A stretch of 64,000 nt of DNA from positions 268,936-332,935 of the forward strand of contig NZ_FOSV01000003.1 in assembly GCF_900114375.1 (NCBI RefSeq), read 5' to 3'. Shown here in pieces: positions 50,169 to 58,839 of this stretch. Under the pieces are notes generated by a model, which worked only from the letters and a program-made list of their open reading frames with translations, was not told where the DNA came from and did no database searches. The position numbers and the translations under genes are program-made. Position 1 is the stretch's first letter. Every line of letters starts with the position of its first letter. Source of the stretch: Methylorubrum salsuginis. GTDB taxonomy: Bacteria; Pseudomonadota; Alphaproteobacteria; Rhizobiales; Beijerinckiaceae.

Positions 50169-50666
50169 ATGGCGGGATCTCCCCCGGTCGCGATCATCAT
50201 GGGGAGCCAGTCGGACTGGGCGACCATGCGACATGCCGCCGAGACGCTCGAGGCGCTCCAGGTCGCCCACGAGGCCCGCATCGTCTCGGCCCACCGCACC
50301 CCGGACCGGCTCGTCGCCTTCGCCAAGGGCGCGCGGGAGGCGGGCTTCAAGGTGGTGATCGCTGGCGCGGGCGGCGCGGCCCACCTGCCCGGCATGACGG
50401 CGGCGATGACGCCGCTGCCGGTCTTCGGCGTCCCGGTGGAATCGAAGGCGCTCTCGGGGCAGGACAGCCTGCTCTCGATCGTGCAGATGCCCGCCGGCAT
50501 CCCGGTCGGCACCCTCGCCATCGGCCGGGCCGGCGCGGTCAACGCCGCGCTGCTCGCCGCCGCGGTGCTGGCCCTGACCGATCCCGATCTCGCCGCCCGG
50601 CTCGACGCGTGGCGCACCCGCCAGACCGAAGCCGTCACCGAGCGGCCCGACACCTCTCAATCCTGA
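50169..50666 (+). CDS. purE: N5-carboxyaminoimidazole ribonucleotide mutase
   Basis: PurE moves the carboxyl group from N5-CAIR to give CAIR in purine synthesis. The 165-residue class I enzyme shows [24 protein letters not shown] with the catalytic histidine, [28 protein letters not shown] and [23 protein letters not shown]. The ATG at 50169 gives the standard length. purK starts 17 bases after the stop, the usual operon order. Confidence 0.96.
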   Translation: MAGSPPVAIIMGSQSDWATMRHAAETLEALQVAHEARIVSAHRTPDRLVAFAKGAREAGFKVVIAGAGGAAHLPGMTAAMTPLPVFGVPVESKALSGQDSLLSIVQMPAGIPVGTLAIGRAGAVNAALLAAAVLALTDPDLAARLDAWRTRQTEAVTERPDTSQS

Positions 50667-50683
50667 CCGACGTACCCGATCCG

Positions 50684-51805
50684 ATGACCACCTCCACGCC
50701 CTCGCGGCAGATCCGGCCCGGCGCTACCCTCGGGATCGTCGGCGGCGGCCAGCTCGGCCGCATGATCGCGCTCGCCGCCGCGAATTACGGCCTCAAGGTC
50801 CACGTCTACGCCCCCGACGCCGACAGCCCGGCCTTCGACGTCGCCGCCGCCCACACGGTCGCATCCTACGACGACGCGGCGGCGCTCGCGGCCTTCGCCG
50901 ATGCCTGCGACGTGGTCACCTACGAGTTCGAGAACATCCCGCACGCGACCGCGGCGATCCTGGCCGAGCACGCCACCGTGCGCCCGAGCGCGCACGCCCT
51001 GCTGACCACGCAGGACCGGCTGGTCGAGAAGGACTTCGTGAACGGGCTCGGCATCCCGACGGCCCCCTACCGCGCCGTCGATACGGCCGAAGATCTCGAA
51101 GCCGCGCTCGACGCGCTGGGTCGCCCGGCAATCCTCAAAACCCGGCGGTTCGGCTACGACGGCAAGGGCCAGCGCACGATCCGCGCGGGCGACGACGCGG
51201 CGGCGATCCTGGCGGATTTCTGCGGTGCGCCCTGCATCCTCGAAGGCTTCGTGCCGTTCCGGCGCGAGGTCTCCGTGGTCGCCGCCCGCGGGCCGGACGG
51301 GGCATTCGCCGCCTACGAACCCTGCGAGAACGAGCACCGCGACCACATCCTGGCCTTCACCCGCGTGCCCGCCCCCGGCCTCGACCCGGCGACCGCCGCG
51401 GCGGCCGAAACGATCGCCCGCGCCATCGCCGAGGCGCTCGACTATGTCGGCGTGCTCGCGGTCGAGCTGTTCGAGATCGAGGGCGCGGCCGGCGCCGCCC
51501 GCCTCGTCGTCAACGAGATCGCCCCACGGGTCCACAATTCCGGGCACTGGACCACGGAAGGCGCGCTGACCTCGCAATTCACGCAAGCCGTGCGCGCCGT
51601 CTGCGGCTGGCCCCTCGGCGACACCGCGCGCACCGGTGGCATGAACGTCGAGATGGAGAACCTGATCGGCGACGCCGCGGAGCGGTGGCCCGCGCTGCTC
51701 GCCGAGGGGAGCGCGCATCTCCACCTCTACGGCAAGGCCGAGGCCCGGCCCGGCCGCAAGATGGGCCACGTCACCCGGCTGATCCCGCCGGGGACGACCC
51801 CTTGA
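50684..51805 (+). CDS. purK: N5-carboxyaminoimidazole ribonucleotide synthase
   Basis: PurK uses ATP and bicarbonate to carboxylate AIR; its product is the PurE substrate. The 373-residue ATP-grasp protein shows TLGIVGGGQLGRMIALAA, VVTYEFENIP, ILKTRRFGYDGKGQ (ATP-binding), EGFVPFRREVSVVAAR, and NEIAPRVHNSGHWTTEGALTSQFTQ. Its last 35 bases overlap the 3' end of a convergent receiver gene on the other strand. Confidence 0.96.
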   Translation: MTTSTPSRQIRPGATLGIVGGGQLGRMIALAAANYGLKVHVYAPDADSPAFDVAAAHTVASYDDAAALAAFADACDVVTYEFENIPHATAAILAEHATVRPSAHALLTTQDRLVEKDFVNGLGIPTAPYRAVDTAEDLEAALDALGRPAILKTRRFGYDGKGQRTIRAGDDAAAILADFCGAPCILEGFVPFRREVSVVAARGPDGAFAAYEPCENEHRDHILAFTRVPAPGLDPATAAAAETIARAIAEALDYVGVLAVELFEIEGAAGAARLVVNEIAPRVHNSGHWTTEGALTSQFTQAVRAVCGWPLGDTARTGGMNVEMENLIGDAAERWPALLAEGSAHLHLYGKAEARPGRKMGHVTRLIPPGTTP

Positions 51806-52163
51806 GCCCGGCGACCAGCCGGACGAGATCGGGGCCGCCGAACGGCTTTTGCAGCAGCGGCACGCCGGCGAAGCGCTCAGGCACGACGCCGGCATCGTAG
51901 GCGGTGGCGAACAGGTAGGGCACGCCGCGGGCGTCGAGGGCGTCGGCGAGGCGGTACGCCGTTTCCCCGCGCAGGCCGATATCGACCACCGCGGCGTCGA
52001 GCGGCTGGCTCAAGCCGGTCGCCATCACCTCGGGCAAGTCCCCGAACGGCCCGATCACGGTCCCTCCGGCCCGCTCGATGATCCGCCGCGTATCCTGCGC
52101 GGTGAAATAATCGTCCTCGACGATCAGGATGCGGAGCCCGGACAGTGGATTGCGCGAAACCAT
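51771..52163 (-). CDS. Receiver-only response regulator
   Basis: This 130-residue CheY-like protein has the acidic pocket (RILIVEDDYF), the phosphoacceptor Asp61 in AAVVDIGLRGETAY, and the lysine in LLQKPFGG. It lacks an output domain. Receivers of this type in alphaproteobacteria often sit downstream of HWE or HisKA_2 kinases, none of which is adjacent. Its 3' end overlaps convergent purK by 35 bases, so the C-terminal residues are constrained by both reading frames. Confidence 0.88.
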   Translation of the reverse strand: MVSRNPLSGLRILIVEDDYFTAQDTRRIIERAGGTVIGPFGDLPEVMATGLSQPLDAAVVDIGLRGETAYRLADALDARGVPYLFATAYDAGVVPERFAGVPLLQKPFGGPDLVRLVAGLKGSSPAGSAG

Positions 52164-52454
52164 CACCCTCTCCCGCCGCGCCCGATGCCCCGCCCGAGAC
52201 CAAGGCCCCACCGTAGATCCTGTCGCGGATCGGCAACAGCAGACGAAAGTCTAAGGCCCGCCGCCCGCCCCGAGGGCGGTCGCGGGGCCGGAGCCACACC
52301 TTCGCCACATCGCGCCGCTTGAGCAGCGGGACGGGGCGCCGTTTCCGCGGACCTTAAGCGCCCGTTCACCCTGTTGCGGCAGCGTGTGCGCGACGAGGGC
52401 ACCCAGGTCCGCCGGGGCCGGCATCCGCGGACGCGACGCGGGGGAGTAACGAAG

Positions 52455-53324
52455 ATGATCGGGATGACGCTGCAGGGACCGAAGGCGCGGCTGGTCGGCG
52501 CCGTCGCACTGACGGCCGCGGCGCTCGCCGGCTGCGAAACCTACGGCAGCGCGACCTCCGCGCCGCGCCAGTTCGCGGTGGTGGAGACCGACACGACCGG
52601 CGCCACCAACGTCAACATCGCCTCGCTCTCGGACGTGATCGCCCGCAACCCGTCCGATGCCGGCGCCTACAACACCCGCGGCGCGGCCTATGCCCGCTCG
52701 GGCCAGTTCGGCGACGCGATCAGCGACTTCTCGAAGTCGATCCAGCTCGATCCGAACTCGGCCTCGGCCTACAACAACCGCGCGCTTGCCTATCGCCAGA
52801 CCGGCCGCGCCGATGCCGCGATGCAGGACTTCTCGAAGGCCATCGCCAACGATCCGAACTTTTCCGCCGCCTATATCGGCCGGGCGAACCTGGAGCGTGC
52901 GCAGGGCGACCTCGACGGCGCGCTCAACGATCTCAACGTCGCGATCCGCCTCGCTCCGGAATCGGCAGAGGCCTATCACGCCCGCGGTTTGGTCCGGCAG
53001 AAGCAGGGCAACAACCCGGACGCGATCGGCGACTTCGCCGCCGCCATCGACCGCAATCCCTTCGTCGCCGCGCCCTACGCCGCCCGCGGCCAGAGCCTGA
53101 TCGCCATGAACCAGTACGAAAAGGCGATCGAGGACTTCAACGCCGCCCTCAACGTCAATTCGAAGGACTCGGCATCCTGGGCCTATCGCGGGCTGGCCTA
53201 CGAGAAGACGAACCGTCGCAAGGAAGCCACCGAGAGCTACCAGCAGGCGGCCCGCCTCGATCCGGGCAACGCCATGGCCAAGCAGGGCATCGGCCGGACC
53301 CAGGGCGGCGGCGGCCTGTTCTGA
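52455..53324 (+). CDS. TPR-repeat lipoprotein
   Basis: This 289-residue protein starts with a lipoprotein signal (AVALTAAALAGC, lipobox LAGC at about residue 27) and then about six TPR units, for example SDAGAYNTRGAAYARSGQFGDAISDFSKSIQLDPNS and SASAYNNRALAYRQTGRADAAMQDFSKAIANDPNF. It is predicted to be anchored in the envelope, probably the outer membrane, and to scaffold protein complexes, in the manner of NlpI-like proteins. GGGAG precedes the ATG. Confidence 0.9.
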   Translation: MIGMTLQGPKARLVGAVALTAAALAGCETYGSATSAPRQFAVVETDTTGATNVNIASLSDVIARNPSDAGAYNTRGAAYARSGQFGDAISDFSKSIQLDPNSASAYNNRALAYRQTGRADAAMQDFSKAIANDPNFSAAYIGRANLERAQGDLDGALNDLNVAIRLAPESAEAYHARGLVRQKQGNNPDAIGDFAAAIDRNPFVAAPYAARGQSLIAMNQYEKAIEDFNAALNVNSKDSASWAYRGLAYEKTNRRKEATESYQQAARLDPGNAMAKQGIGRTQGGGGLF

Positions 53325-53480
53325 GGCATCGACCCTCTCCGAACGCCGACGCGTCTCGTTCGGGCCGGCGCTCGAACGGCTGTTCACGAACTCGTTACCG
53401 GCTGTAGAGTTTCTCCCTCGATCGGTCCGATCCCAACGCCTCGCGCGGCGGGCCCGGCAGCGATTTCAGGGAGGCGAACG

Positions 53481-53861
53481 ATGACCCGATCCCGATTGAT
53501 GGAAGGGCGTACCGTGCTCGTCGTCGAGGACGAGTACTTCATTGCCGAAGACATGCGCCGGACATTCGAGCAAAGCGGCGCTCGGGTGATCGGCCCCGTG
53601 GGCAGTGTCGAGGACGCGTTGGCGCTCCTCTCCGGCGCGCCGGAGCGGATCGACGGCGCGGTGCTCGACATCAACCTGCGCCAAACGATGGTCTTTCCGG
53701 TCGCCGACCTGCTTCGGCAGCGCGGCGTGCCCTTCGTCTTCGCCAGCGGCTACGAGCGCACCGCGATCCCCGAGCGCCTGCGCGACACGATCCATTGCGA
53801 GAAGCCGGTCGAAGCCGCCCGCTTGGCCGACGCGCTGTTCGGCGAGGCCGTGGGCTGCTGA
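53481..53861 (+). CDS. Receiver-only response regulator
   Basis: This 126-residue CheY-like protein keeps the acidic pocket (VLVVEDEYFIAEDM), phosphoacceptor Asp63 (GAVLDINLRQT) and the lysine (HCEKPVEAA). It resembles the receiver at 51771-52163 in length and motifs (VEDxYF, GxRVIGPxG), so the two may be paralogues. No output domain or adjacent kinase. A GGGAGG SD precedes the ATG. Confidence 0.9.
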   Translation: MTRSRLMEGRTVLVVEDEYFIAEDMRRTFEQSGARVIGPVGSVEDALALLSGAPERIDGAVLDINLRQTMVFPVADLLRQRGVPFVFASGYERTAIPERLRDTIHCEKPVEAARLADALFGEAVGC

Positions 53862-53924
53862 AACAGCCGATCCCTCAGCGCATCGTGCTGGATGCGATCT
53901 CCCGCACGATGCCCTCGATGCCAC

Positions 53925-54038
53925 TGCCGCATCGGTTTCTTCCGAAAGCCGGCGCCCACCTTTCGAGCCGATGCTTGATATCCTTGTGCCGCATCAGCTT
54001 CTTCCGAAAGCCGGTACCCACCTTTCGGGCCGATGCTT
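53925..54038. repeat. Pair of 62-bp-period hairpin repeats, right up to the glpX stop codon
   Basis: Two tandem copies start at 53925 and 53987. Each has arms GCATCGGC / GCCGATGC and inner arms CCGAAAG / CTTTCGG around an 11-base centre, making a roughly 46-base imperfect hairpin. The copies differ from each other by a few bases. The second ends at the glpX stop. A matching pair lies on the other side of glpX. Confidence 0.85.
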
Positions 54039-55036
54039 CAGCCGCGCGGCGATGCCTCGGGCCGGCGGTGCTCGCTGGCGATGCGGCGGACGGTGCCGGT
54101 GTTGGAGCGGTAGACCACCGTCTCGGTCTCGATCCGGCCGGGACGGAAGCGCACGCCCGAGAGCAGCGCCCCCGTGGTGACGCCGGTCGCCGCGACGATC
54201 ACGTCGCCGCGGGCCATATCGTGCATGTCGTATTTCCGGGCCGGATCGGTGATGCCCATCTTGGCTGCCCGCGCCCGCTTGTCGGCGGAATCGAGGATCA
54301 GCCGGCCCTGCATCTGGCCGCCGATGCAGCGCAGCGCCGAGGCCGCGATCACGCCCTCGGGCGCCGCACCGGTGCCCATATAGATGTCGACGCCGGTCTC
54401 GTCGGGCTTGGTGCAGTGGATGATCGCGGCGATGTCGCCGTCCGAGATCAGGCGGATGCCGGCCCCCGTCTCGCGCACGGCGGCGATCAGGTCCATGTGG
54501 CGCGGCCGGTCGAGGATGATCGCGGTGAGGCCGGAGGGATCGACGCCCTTGGCCCGAGCCAGCGAGGCAATGTTCTGCGACGGGCTCCAGTCGAGATCGA
54601 CCGTCCCGGGCGGGTAGCCGGGGCCGATGGCGATCTTCTGCATGTAGACGTCCGGGGCCGCCAGCAGCGTGCCGCGCTCGGCGAGCGCCATGACGGCGAT
54701 GGCGCCGGGCATGTCCTTGGCGCAGAGCGTCGTGCCCTCCAGCGGATCGACGGCGATGTCGACCGCCGGCCCCGAGCCGCTGCCGACCCGCTCGCCGATG
54801 AACAGCATCGGCGCCTCGTCGCGTTCGCCCTCGCCGATCACGACGGTGCCTTCGACCGCGAGCGCCATCAGTTCGCCCCGCATGGCATCGACGGCGGCCT
54901 GATCGGCCTCCTTCTCGCGGCCCTGGCCGCGCAGCCGCGCGGCGGCGATGGCCGCGGATTCGGTGACGCGCACGAGTTCGAGGGTCAGACCTCGCGCGGT
55001 GGGGTCGCTGAAGATTCCGGTATCGGCCACCGACAT
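54038..55036 (-). CDS. glpX: Class II fructose-1,6-bisphosphatase (GlpX)
   Basis: This 332-residue lithium-sensitive-type phosphatase acts in gluconeogenesis and, in organisms with a Calvin or related cycle, may also use sedoheptulose bisphosphate. Marks are VIGEGERDEAPMLFIGERVG, the metal and phosphate site VDIAVDPLEGTTLCAKDMPGAIAVMA, DRPRHMDLIAAVRE, ISDGDIAAII, and YMGTGAAPEGVIAASALRCIGG. The ATG at 55036 gives the family length; the upstream in-frame sequence is repeat-derived. The gene is flanked on both sides by the same repeat pair. Confidence 0.94.
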   Translation of the reverse strand: MSVADTGIFSDPTARGLTLELVRVTESAAIAAARLRGQGREKEADQAAVDAMRGELMALAVEGTVVIGEGERDEAPMLFIGERVGSGSGPAVDIAVDPLEGTTLCAKDMPGAIAVMALAERGTLLAAPDVYMQKIAIGPGYPPGTVDLDWSPSQNIASLARAKGVDPSGLTAIILDRPRHMDLIAAVRETGAGIRLISDGDIAAIIHCTKPDETGVDIYMGTGAAPEGVIAASALRCIGGQMQGRLILDSADKRARAAKMGITDPARKYDMHDMARGDVIVAATGVTTGALLSGVRFRPGRIETETVVYRSNTGTVRRIASEHRRPEASPRG

Positions 55037-55340
55037 CGCCCTTGAGTCCCTCGTCCCGGAACGCCCGACTTTCCGTCGGTGCCCGAAGAATCGTCCCGGA
55101 TCTCGGAGCCGAGACGATTCTTCAGATTCTTGTGTCGCATCGGCTTCTTCCGAAAGCCGGTCCCCACCTTTCGGGCCGATGCTTGAGATCCTTGTGCCGC
55201 ATCGGCTTCTTCCGAAAGCCGGTCCCGACTTTCGGGCCGATGCTCTAACACGTGCCATGCACGAGAGTTCATGCCGCAGGCAAGACGCGCCGAAAAGCCC
55301 GGCACGATGATGCCAGAGCCGTCGGCGGGCGGTGTCCCCG
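55037..55340. other. Intergenic region between glpX and homoserine dehydrogenase gene
   Basis: This 304-base gap contains the second 62-bp repeat pair (55133-55245) and a preceding partial segment (GATTCTTCAGATTCTTGTG) that looks like the end of another degraded unit. It contains no gene. Confidence 0.5.
55133..55245. repeat. Second pair of 62-bp-period hairpin repeats, upstream of glpX
   Basis: Copies start at 55133 and 55195 with the same arms (GCATCGGC / GCCGATGC, inner CCGAAAG / CTTTCGG) and the same 62-base spacing as the pair at 53925-54038. The last copy is slightly shorter in its centre (CCCGACTTTCGG). The pair lies just ahead of the glpX start on its 5' side. Confidence 0.85.
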
Positions 55341-56660
55341 CTATTCGCGCTCGATGCGGATGAGCTGGGGCGCCTCCGCCAGGAGGCCGTCGCGGCCGAT
55401 GGCAGCGAGCGCCTCGCGCACGTTCCCTTCGGTCGCCGCGTAGGTGATCAGCACCAGCGGCACCGGCTGGCCCGAGCGGCCCTTCGGATCGCTCGACGCC
55501 GCCTTGGCCGAGCGGCGCTGGACGATGCTCTCGATCGAGATGCCGGCTTCGGCCATGCGGGTGGCGACACCGGCCGCGACGCCGGTGCGGTCGTGGACGG
55601 TCAGGCGGATGTAGTAGCCGCCCTCGTGGCGCTGCATCTCGACCCGGCGCGGGGCGGAGAGCGCGGCGACCGGGCGGCCGAAGGTCGGGCGCCGCACGCC
55701 CGCGGCGACGTCGGCGATGTCGGCGACGACGGCGGAGGCCGTGGCCTTGCCGCCTGCGCCGGGGCCGATCAGGGTGAGTTCGCCGACGGCATCCGCATCG
55801 ACCGTGACCGCGTTGGTCACGCCCATCACCTGGGCGATGGCGGACGCCTTCGCCACCATGGTCGGGTGGACGCGCTGCTCGATGCCGGCCTCCGTCGCCT
55901 GGGCGACGCCCAGCAGCTTGATGCGGTAGCCGAGCTCGTCCGCCATCGCGAGATCGAGCGGCTGGATCGCCGAGATGCCCTCGACCGAGACGCCGTCGGC
56001 GTCGATCTCGACCCCGAAGGCGAGGCTCGTCAGGATCGCCAGCTTGTGGGCGGTATCGAAGCCCTCGACGTCGAAGGTCGGGTCGGCCTCGGCATAGCCG
56101 AGCGCCTGCGCGTCCTTGAGGCAGGCCTCGAAGGTGAGCCCCTCGGCCTCCATCCGGCTGAGGATGTAGTTGCAGGTGCCGTTGAGGATTCCGTAGACGC
56201 GGCTCACCGCGTTGCCGGCCAGCCCCTCGCGGATCGCCTTGATGACCGGAATGCCGCCGGCCACCGACGCCTCGTAGGCGAGCGCGACGCCCTTCTCCTC
56301 GGCGGCCTTGGCGAGCGCCGCGCCGTGGCGGGCGAGCAGCGCCTTGTTGGCGGTGACGACGTGTTTGCCCGATGCGATGGCGGCCTCGACCGCCGCCTTG
56401 GCCGGCCCTTCCGCCCCGCCGACGAGTTCCACGAACACGTCGATGGCGTCGGATTGGGCCAGCGCCACCGGGTCGTCGAACCACGCGAAGCCCGACAGGT
56501 CGAGGCCGCGGTCGCGGGACTTGTCGCGGGCCGAGACGGCGGTGACCGCGACCGTGCGGCCGGAGGCGGACAGCGCCTCGGCGCGGCGCGCCACCATCCC
56601 CACCACGGCGGCGCCGACGGTGCCGAGACCGGCGATGCCGAGGCGAAGGGGCTGGGTCAT
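55341..56660 (-). CDS. hom: Homoserine dehydrogenase
   Basis: This 439-residue NAD(P)-dependent enzyme reduces aspartate semialdehyde to homoserine for threonine and methionine synthesis. It shows the nucleotide loop LGIAGLGTVGAAVVGM, GKHVVTANKALLA, GILNGTCNYILSRM, and the catalytic-region ADPTFDVEGFDTAHKLAIL, with a C-terminal ACT domain (about 350-439: YYIRLTVHDRTGVAAGVATRMAEAGIS) typical of feedback regulation by threonine. No aspartokinase domain is fused. It precedes the glpX repeat region; the two are not obviously in one operon. Confidence 0.95.
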   Translation of the reverse strand: MTQPLRLGIAGLGTVGAAVVGMVARRAEALSASGRTVAVTAVSARDKSRDRGLDLSGFAWFDDPVALAQSDAIDVFVELVGGAEGPAKAAVEAAIASGKHVVTANKALLARHGAALAKAAEEKGVALAYEASVAGGIPVIKAIREGLAGNAVSRVYGILNGTCNYILSRMEAEGLTFEACLKDAQALGYAEADPTFDVEGFDTAHKLAILTSLAFGVEIDADGVSVEGISAIQPLDLAMADELGYRIKLLGVAQATEAGIEQRVHPTMVAKASAIAQVMGVTNAVTVDADAVGELTLIGPGAGGKATASAVVADIADVAAGVRRPTFGRPVAALSAPRRVEMQRHEGGYYIRLTVHDRTGVAAGVATRMAEAGISIESIVQRRSAKAASSDPKGRSGQPVPLVLITYAATEGNVREALAAIGRDGLLAEAPQLIRIERE

Positions 56661-56862
56661 GGGCGTGCCGTCTCGATGAATTCGGGTCTGCGGCCCGGGC
56701 GGCGGTGGCGGCTCTCAAGGACCTCCGCGCGGGAGGCCGGCGGGAGGCACGACGGCGCGTCCGGAACGGCGCGCACTTCTGCAACGATTTCGGCAGGGGC
56801 GCAAGGAAACCGGGGCCGTCGGAACAGGTCCGCAGTCCCGGCGGCGGGGCGGCGAACACGCC

Positions 56863-58839
56863 TCAGCGGCGTGGGCTCGGCGCCGTCGGCAGCGTCGCGC
56901 GGAGCATCCGCGTCGTGTCGAGGTGAATGCGTCCGGCCGGGACCGGCGGGGCAGCGAAGGCGGACGGATCGGAGGCGGCGGGCAGCGGCTGCCGCCGCAG
57001 GGCCTCGACGTTGCCCATGACGACCTGATCGCCGGGACGGGCGGGCGGCTCGTAGCGGAACGGCTCGCTCCACCAGAACACGTTGTCGGTGAGGCGGTTG
57101 TCGCGCGCCGAGCCGGGCTCGCGGGCGAGGATCACGGCGAGCGGCGGATAGCGGCGGCGCCACAGGGCCGATCCCGTCGGCATCGCGGCGAGCCCCGCGC
57201 GGATCTGCGATTCCGGGTCGGCGACGGAGGGGGCGGCCCAGTTCAGGCCGCGGGCATCGACATGGATCGCCGGACTCGAATCGGCGAAGACGTTGCGGGA
57301 CAAGACGTTGTCGCGCCCGCCGCCGATGAAGGCCGGCTGATCGACCCGCACGAACAGGTTGCCCTCGACGGTGAAGCCGCTGGCCATGTCGTCGAGATAG
57401 ACGCCCTTCACCTCCAGCCCCGGCCGGGTGCGGATGTCGTGCAGGAAGTTGCCGCGGATCACCGAGCCCCGCGCGGTCCAGTCGCGGCCCGCATAGATCG
57501 CGCCGGCATCGGTGGCCCCGTCGAGGAGGCGTGTGATCTCGTTGTCGGCCACGAGATGATCGTTGCCGCGCAGATAGACCGCGTGATCGATCGCATCGTG
57601 GAAGTAGTTGCCGACGGCCCGGTTGCCGACGCCGTCGAGTTCGAGCGCCGGGCTCTGCGTCCGCGACAGGCGGGCATAGCGGGTCAGTCTCGAGTCACGG
57701 AGGAAGAGGCCGCCGGGGGTCAGGCTCGGCCGGTCGCCGGCGACGAGACGCACCGCGCCGAAGCCGGTGTCGGCGATGGCGCAGGCCTCCAGGCCGCCGC
57801 CCTTCACATCCTCGAACACCGCCGCGCGCAGGCCCGACCACGCCAGAGCGCTGTTGCGGACGACGACGTCGCCCCCGCCGCGAACGGTGAGCAGGTCGCC
57901 GCGGGTCCGCTCCAGCCGCAGCGACTCGATGCGGACATGCGAGGCCTTCTCCAGGCTGATCAGCGTGTCGGCGACCGACACCTCGACCGCGCCGGCTCCG
58001 TCGCGGGGCCAGACCAGCAGGAGGTTGCGCTTGGCGTCCCGCCACCACTCGCCGGGCGCGTCGAGCTCCGCGAGGGCGTGGACGATGCGGGCCCGGGCGA
58101 TGGCGCGGATGCCCTCGTAGGGCCTCACACCGAGGCGCACGAGGGCCGAGCCGGGTTCCGGCACCGCGACGGGGATCGTCTCGAACAGCCAGCCCCAGCT
58201 CCAGTAGCCCTCGGCCCAGAGATCGGCCTCGCCGCGCCATGCCTCGGGCTTGGTGCCTTCGAGCCGAATCGTCGTCCCCGTCGCGTCCGGCCCGGCGGTG
58301 ACGCGGGCGAAGCCGTCGTTGGGCCAGCGGGCCGGATGGAGCGCGCCCTGCGCATCGAACACCTCGAAGGTGAGCGGCGGGGGCGGCGGCCCGAGCAGGC
58401 GCGGCGGGCGAATGTGCGGGCGCGCGGACATCTCGTTGGGCAGCCGGAATGCCTTCACCCGGCCCCGTGCCTTCGCCGGCAGGCGGGCCGCGAGATCGTC
58501 GGGCAGCGCCACCGCCTCCACCGGAACACTGCCGACCACGCGGGTCGTGCCGTCCGCAGCGCCTCGGATCACCAGCGGCGCCCCTTGCGTGCCGCCATGC
58601 TCGGCCCCGATGCGGGCGTAGCGGCCGAGCCGGTGGAGCCCGGACGCCAGCTCGACCGTGATCGGCCGTTCGGGATCGCGGGCGCGCAGGGCCGCGACCT
58701 CGTCGAGGGCTTGATGCAGATCCATCGGCGGCCGCACGCGGATCACGCGCTCGGGGCCCGCGGCACAGGCCGGCAGCGGGAGCAGGCCGAGGCCGATCAG
58801 CAGCGCGAGGCAGGATCCCGTCGGGCGAGAAACCGTCAC
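56863..58839 (-). CDS. Secreted right-handed beta-helix protein
   Basis: This 658-residue protein starts with a signal peptide (CLALLIGLGLLPLPACAAG). From about residue 300 onwards it has parallel beta-helix repeats: SHVRIESLRLERTRGDLLTV, DVVVRNSALAWSGLRAAV, VGNYFHDAIDHAVYLRGNDHLVADNEITRLLDGATDAGAIYAG, VIRGNFLHDIRTRPG. Its pattern resembles right-handed beta-helix polysaccharide lyases or glycan-binding proteins; no catalytic residues can be assigned. The GTG start overlaps the stop of the glycosyltransferase gene (GTGA), which ties it to polysaccharide synthesis or modification. Confidence 0.82.
   Translation of the reverse strand: MTVSRPTGSCLALLIGLGLLPLPACAAGPERVIRVRPPMDLHQALDEVAALRARDPERPITVELASGLHRLGRYARIGAEHGGTQGAPLVIRGAADGTTRVVGSVPVEAVALPDDLAARLPAKARGRVKAFRLPNEMSARPHIRPPRLLGPPPPPLTFEVFDAQGALHPARWPNDGFARVTAGPDATGTTIRLEGTKPEAWRGEADLWAEGYWSWGWLFETIPVAVPEPGSALVRLGVRPYEGIRAIARARIVHALAELDAPGEWWRDAKRNLLLVWPRDGAGAVEVSVADTLISLEKASHVRIESLRLERTRGDLLTVRGGGDVVVRNSALAWSGLRAAVFEDVKGGGLEACAIADTGFGAVRLVAGDRPSLTPGGLFLRDSRLTRYARLSRTQSPALELDGVGNRAVGNYFHDAIDHAVYLRGNDHLVADNEITRLLDGATDAGAIYAGRDWTARGSVIRGNFLHDIRTRPGLEVKGVYLDDMASGFTVEGNLFVRVDQPAFIGGGRDNVLSRNVFADSSPAIHVDARGLNWAAPSVADPESQIRAGLAAMPTGSALWRRRYPPLAVILAREPGSARDNRLTDNVFWWSEPFRYEPPARPGDQVVMGNVEALRRQPLPAASDPSAFAAPPVPAGRIHLDTTRMLRATLPTAPSPRR

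Noticed and set aside
53925..54038. Hairpin repeats as an ordinary terminator of the receiver gene or of glpX
   Set aside because: They lack T-runs, occur in tandem pairs on both sides of glpX and share a fixed 62-base period, which fits a repeat family better than a terminator.
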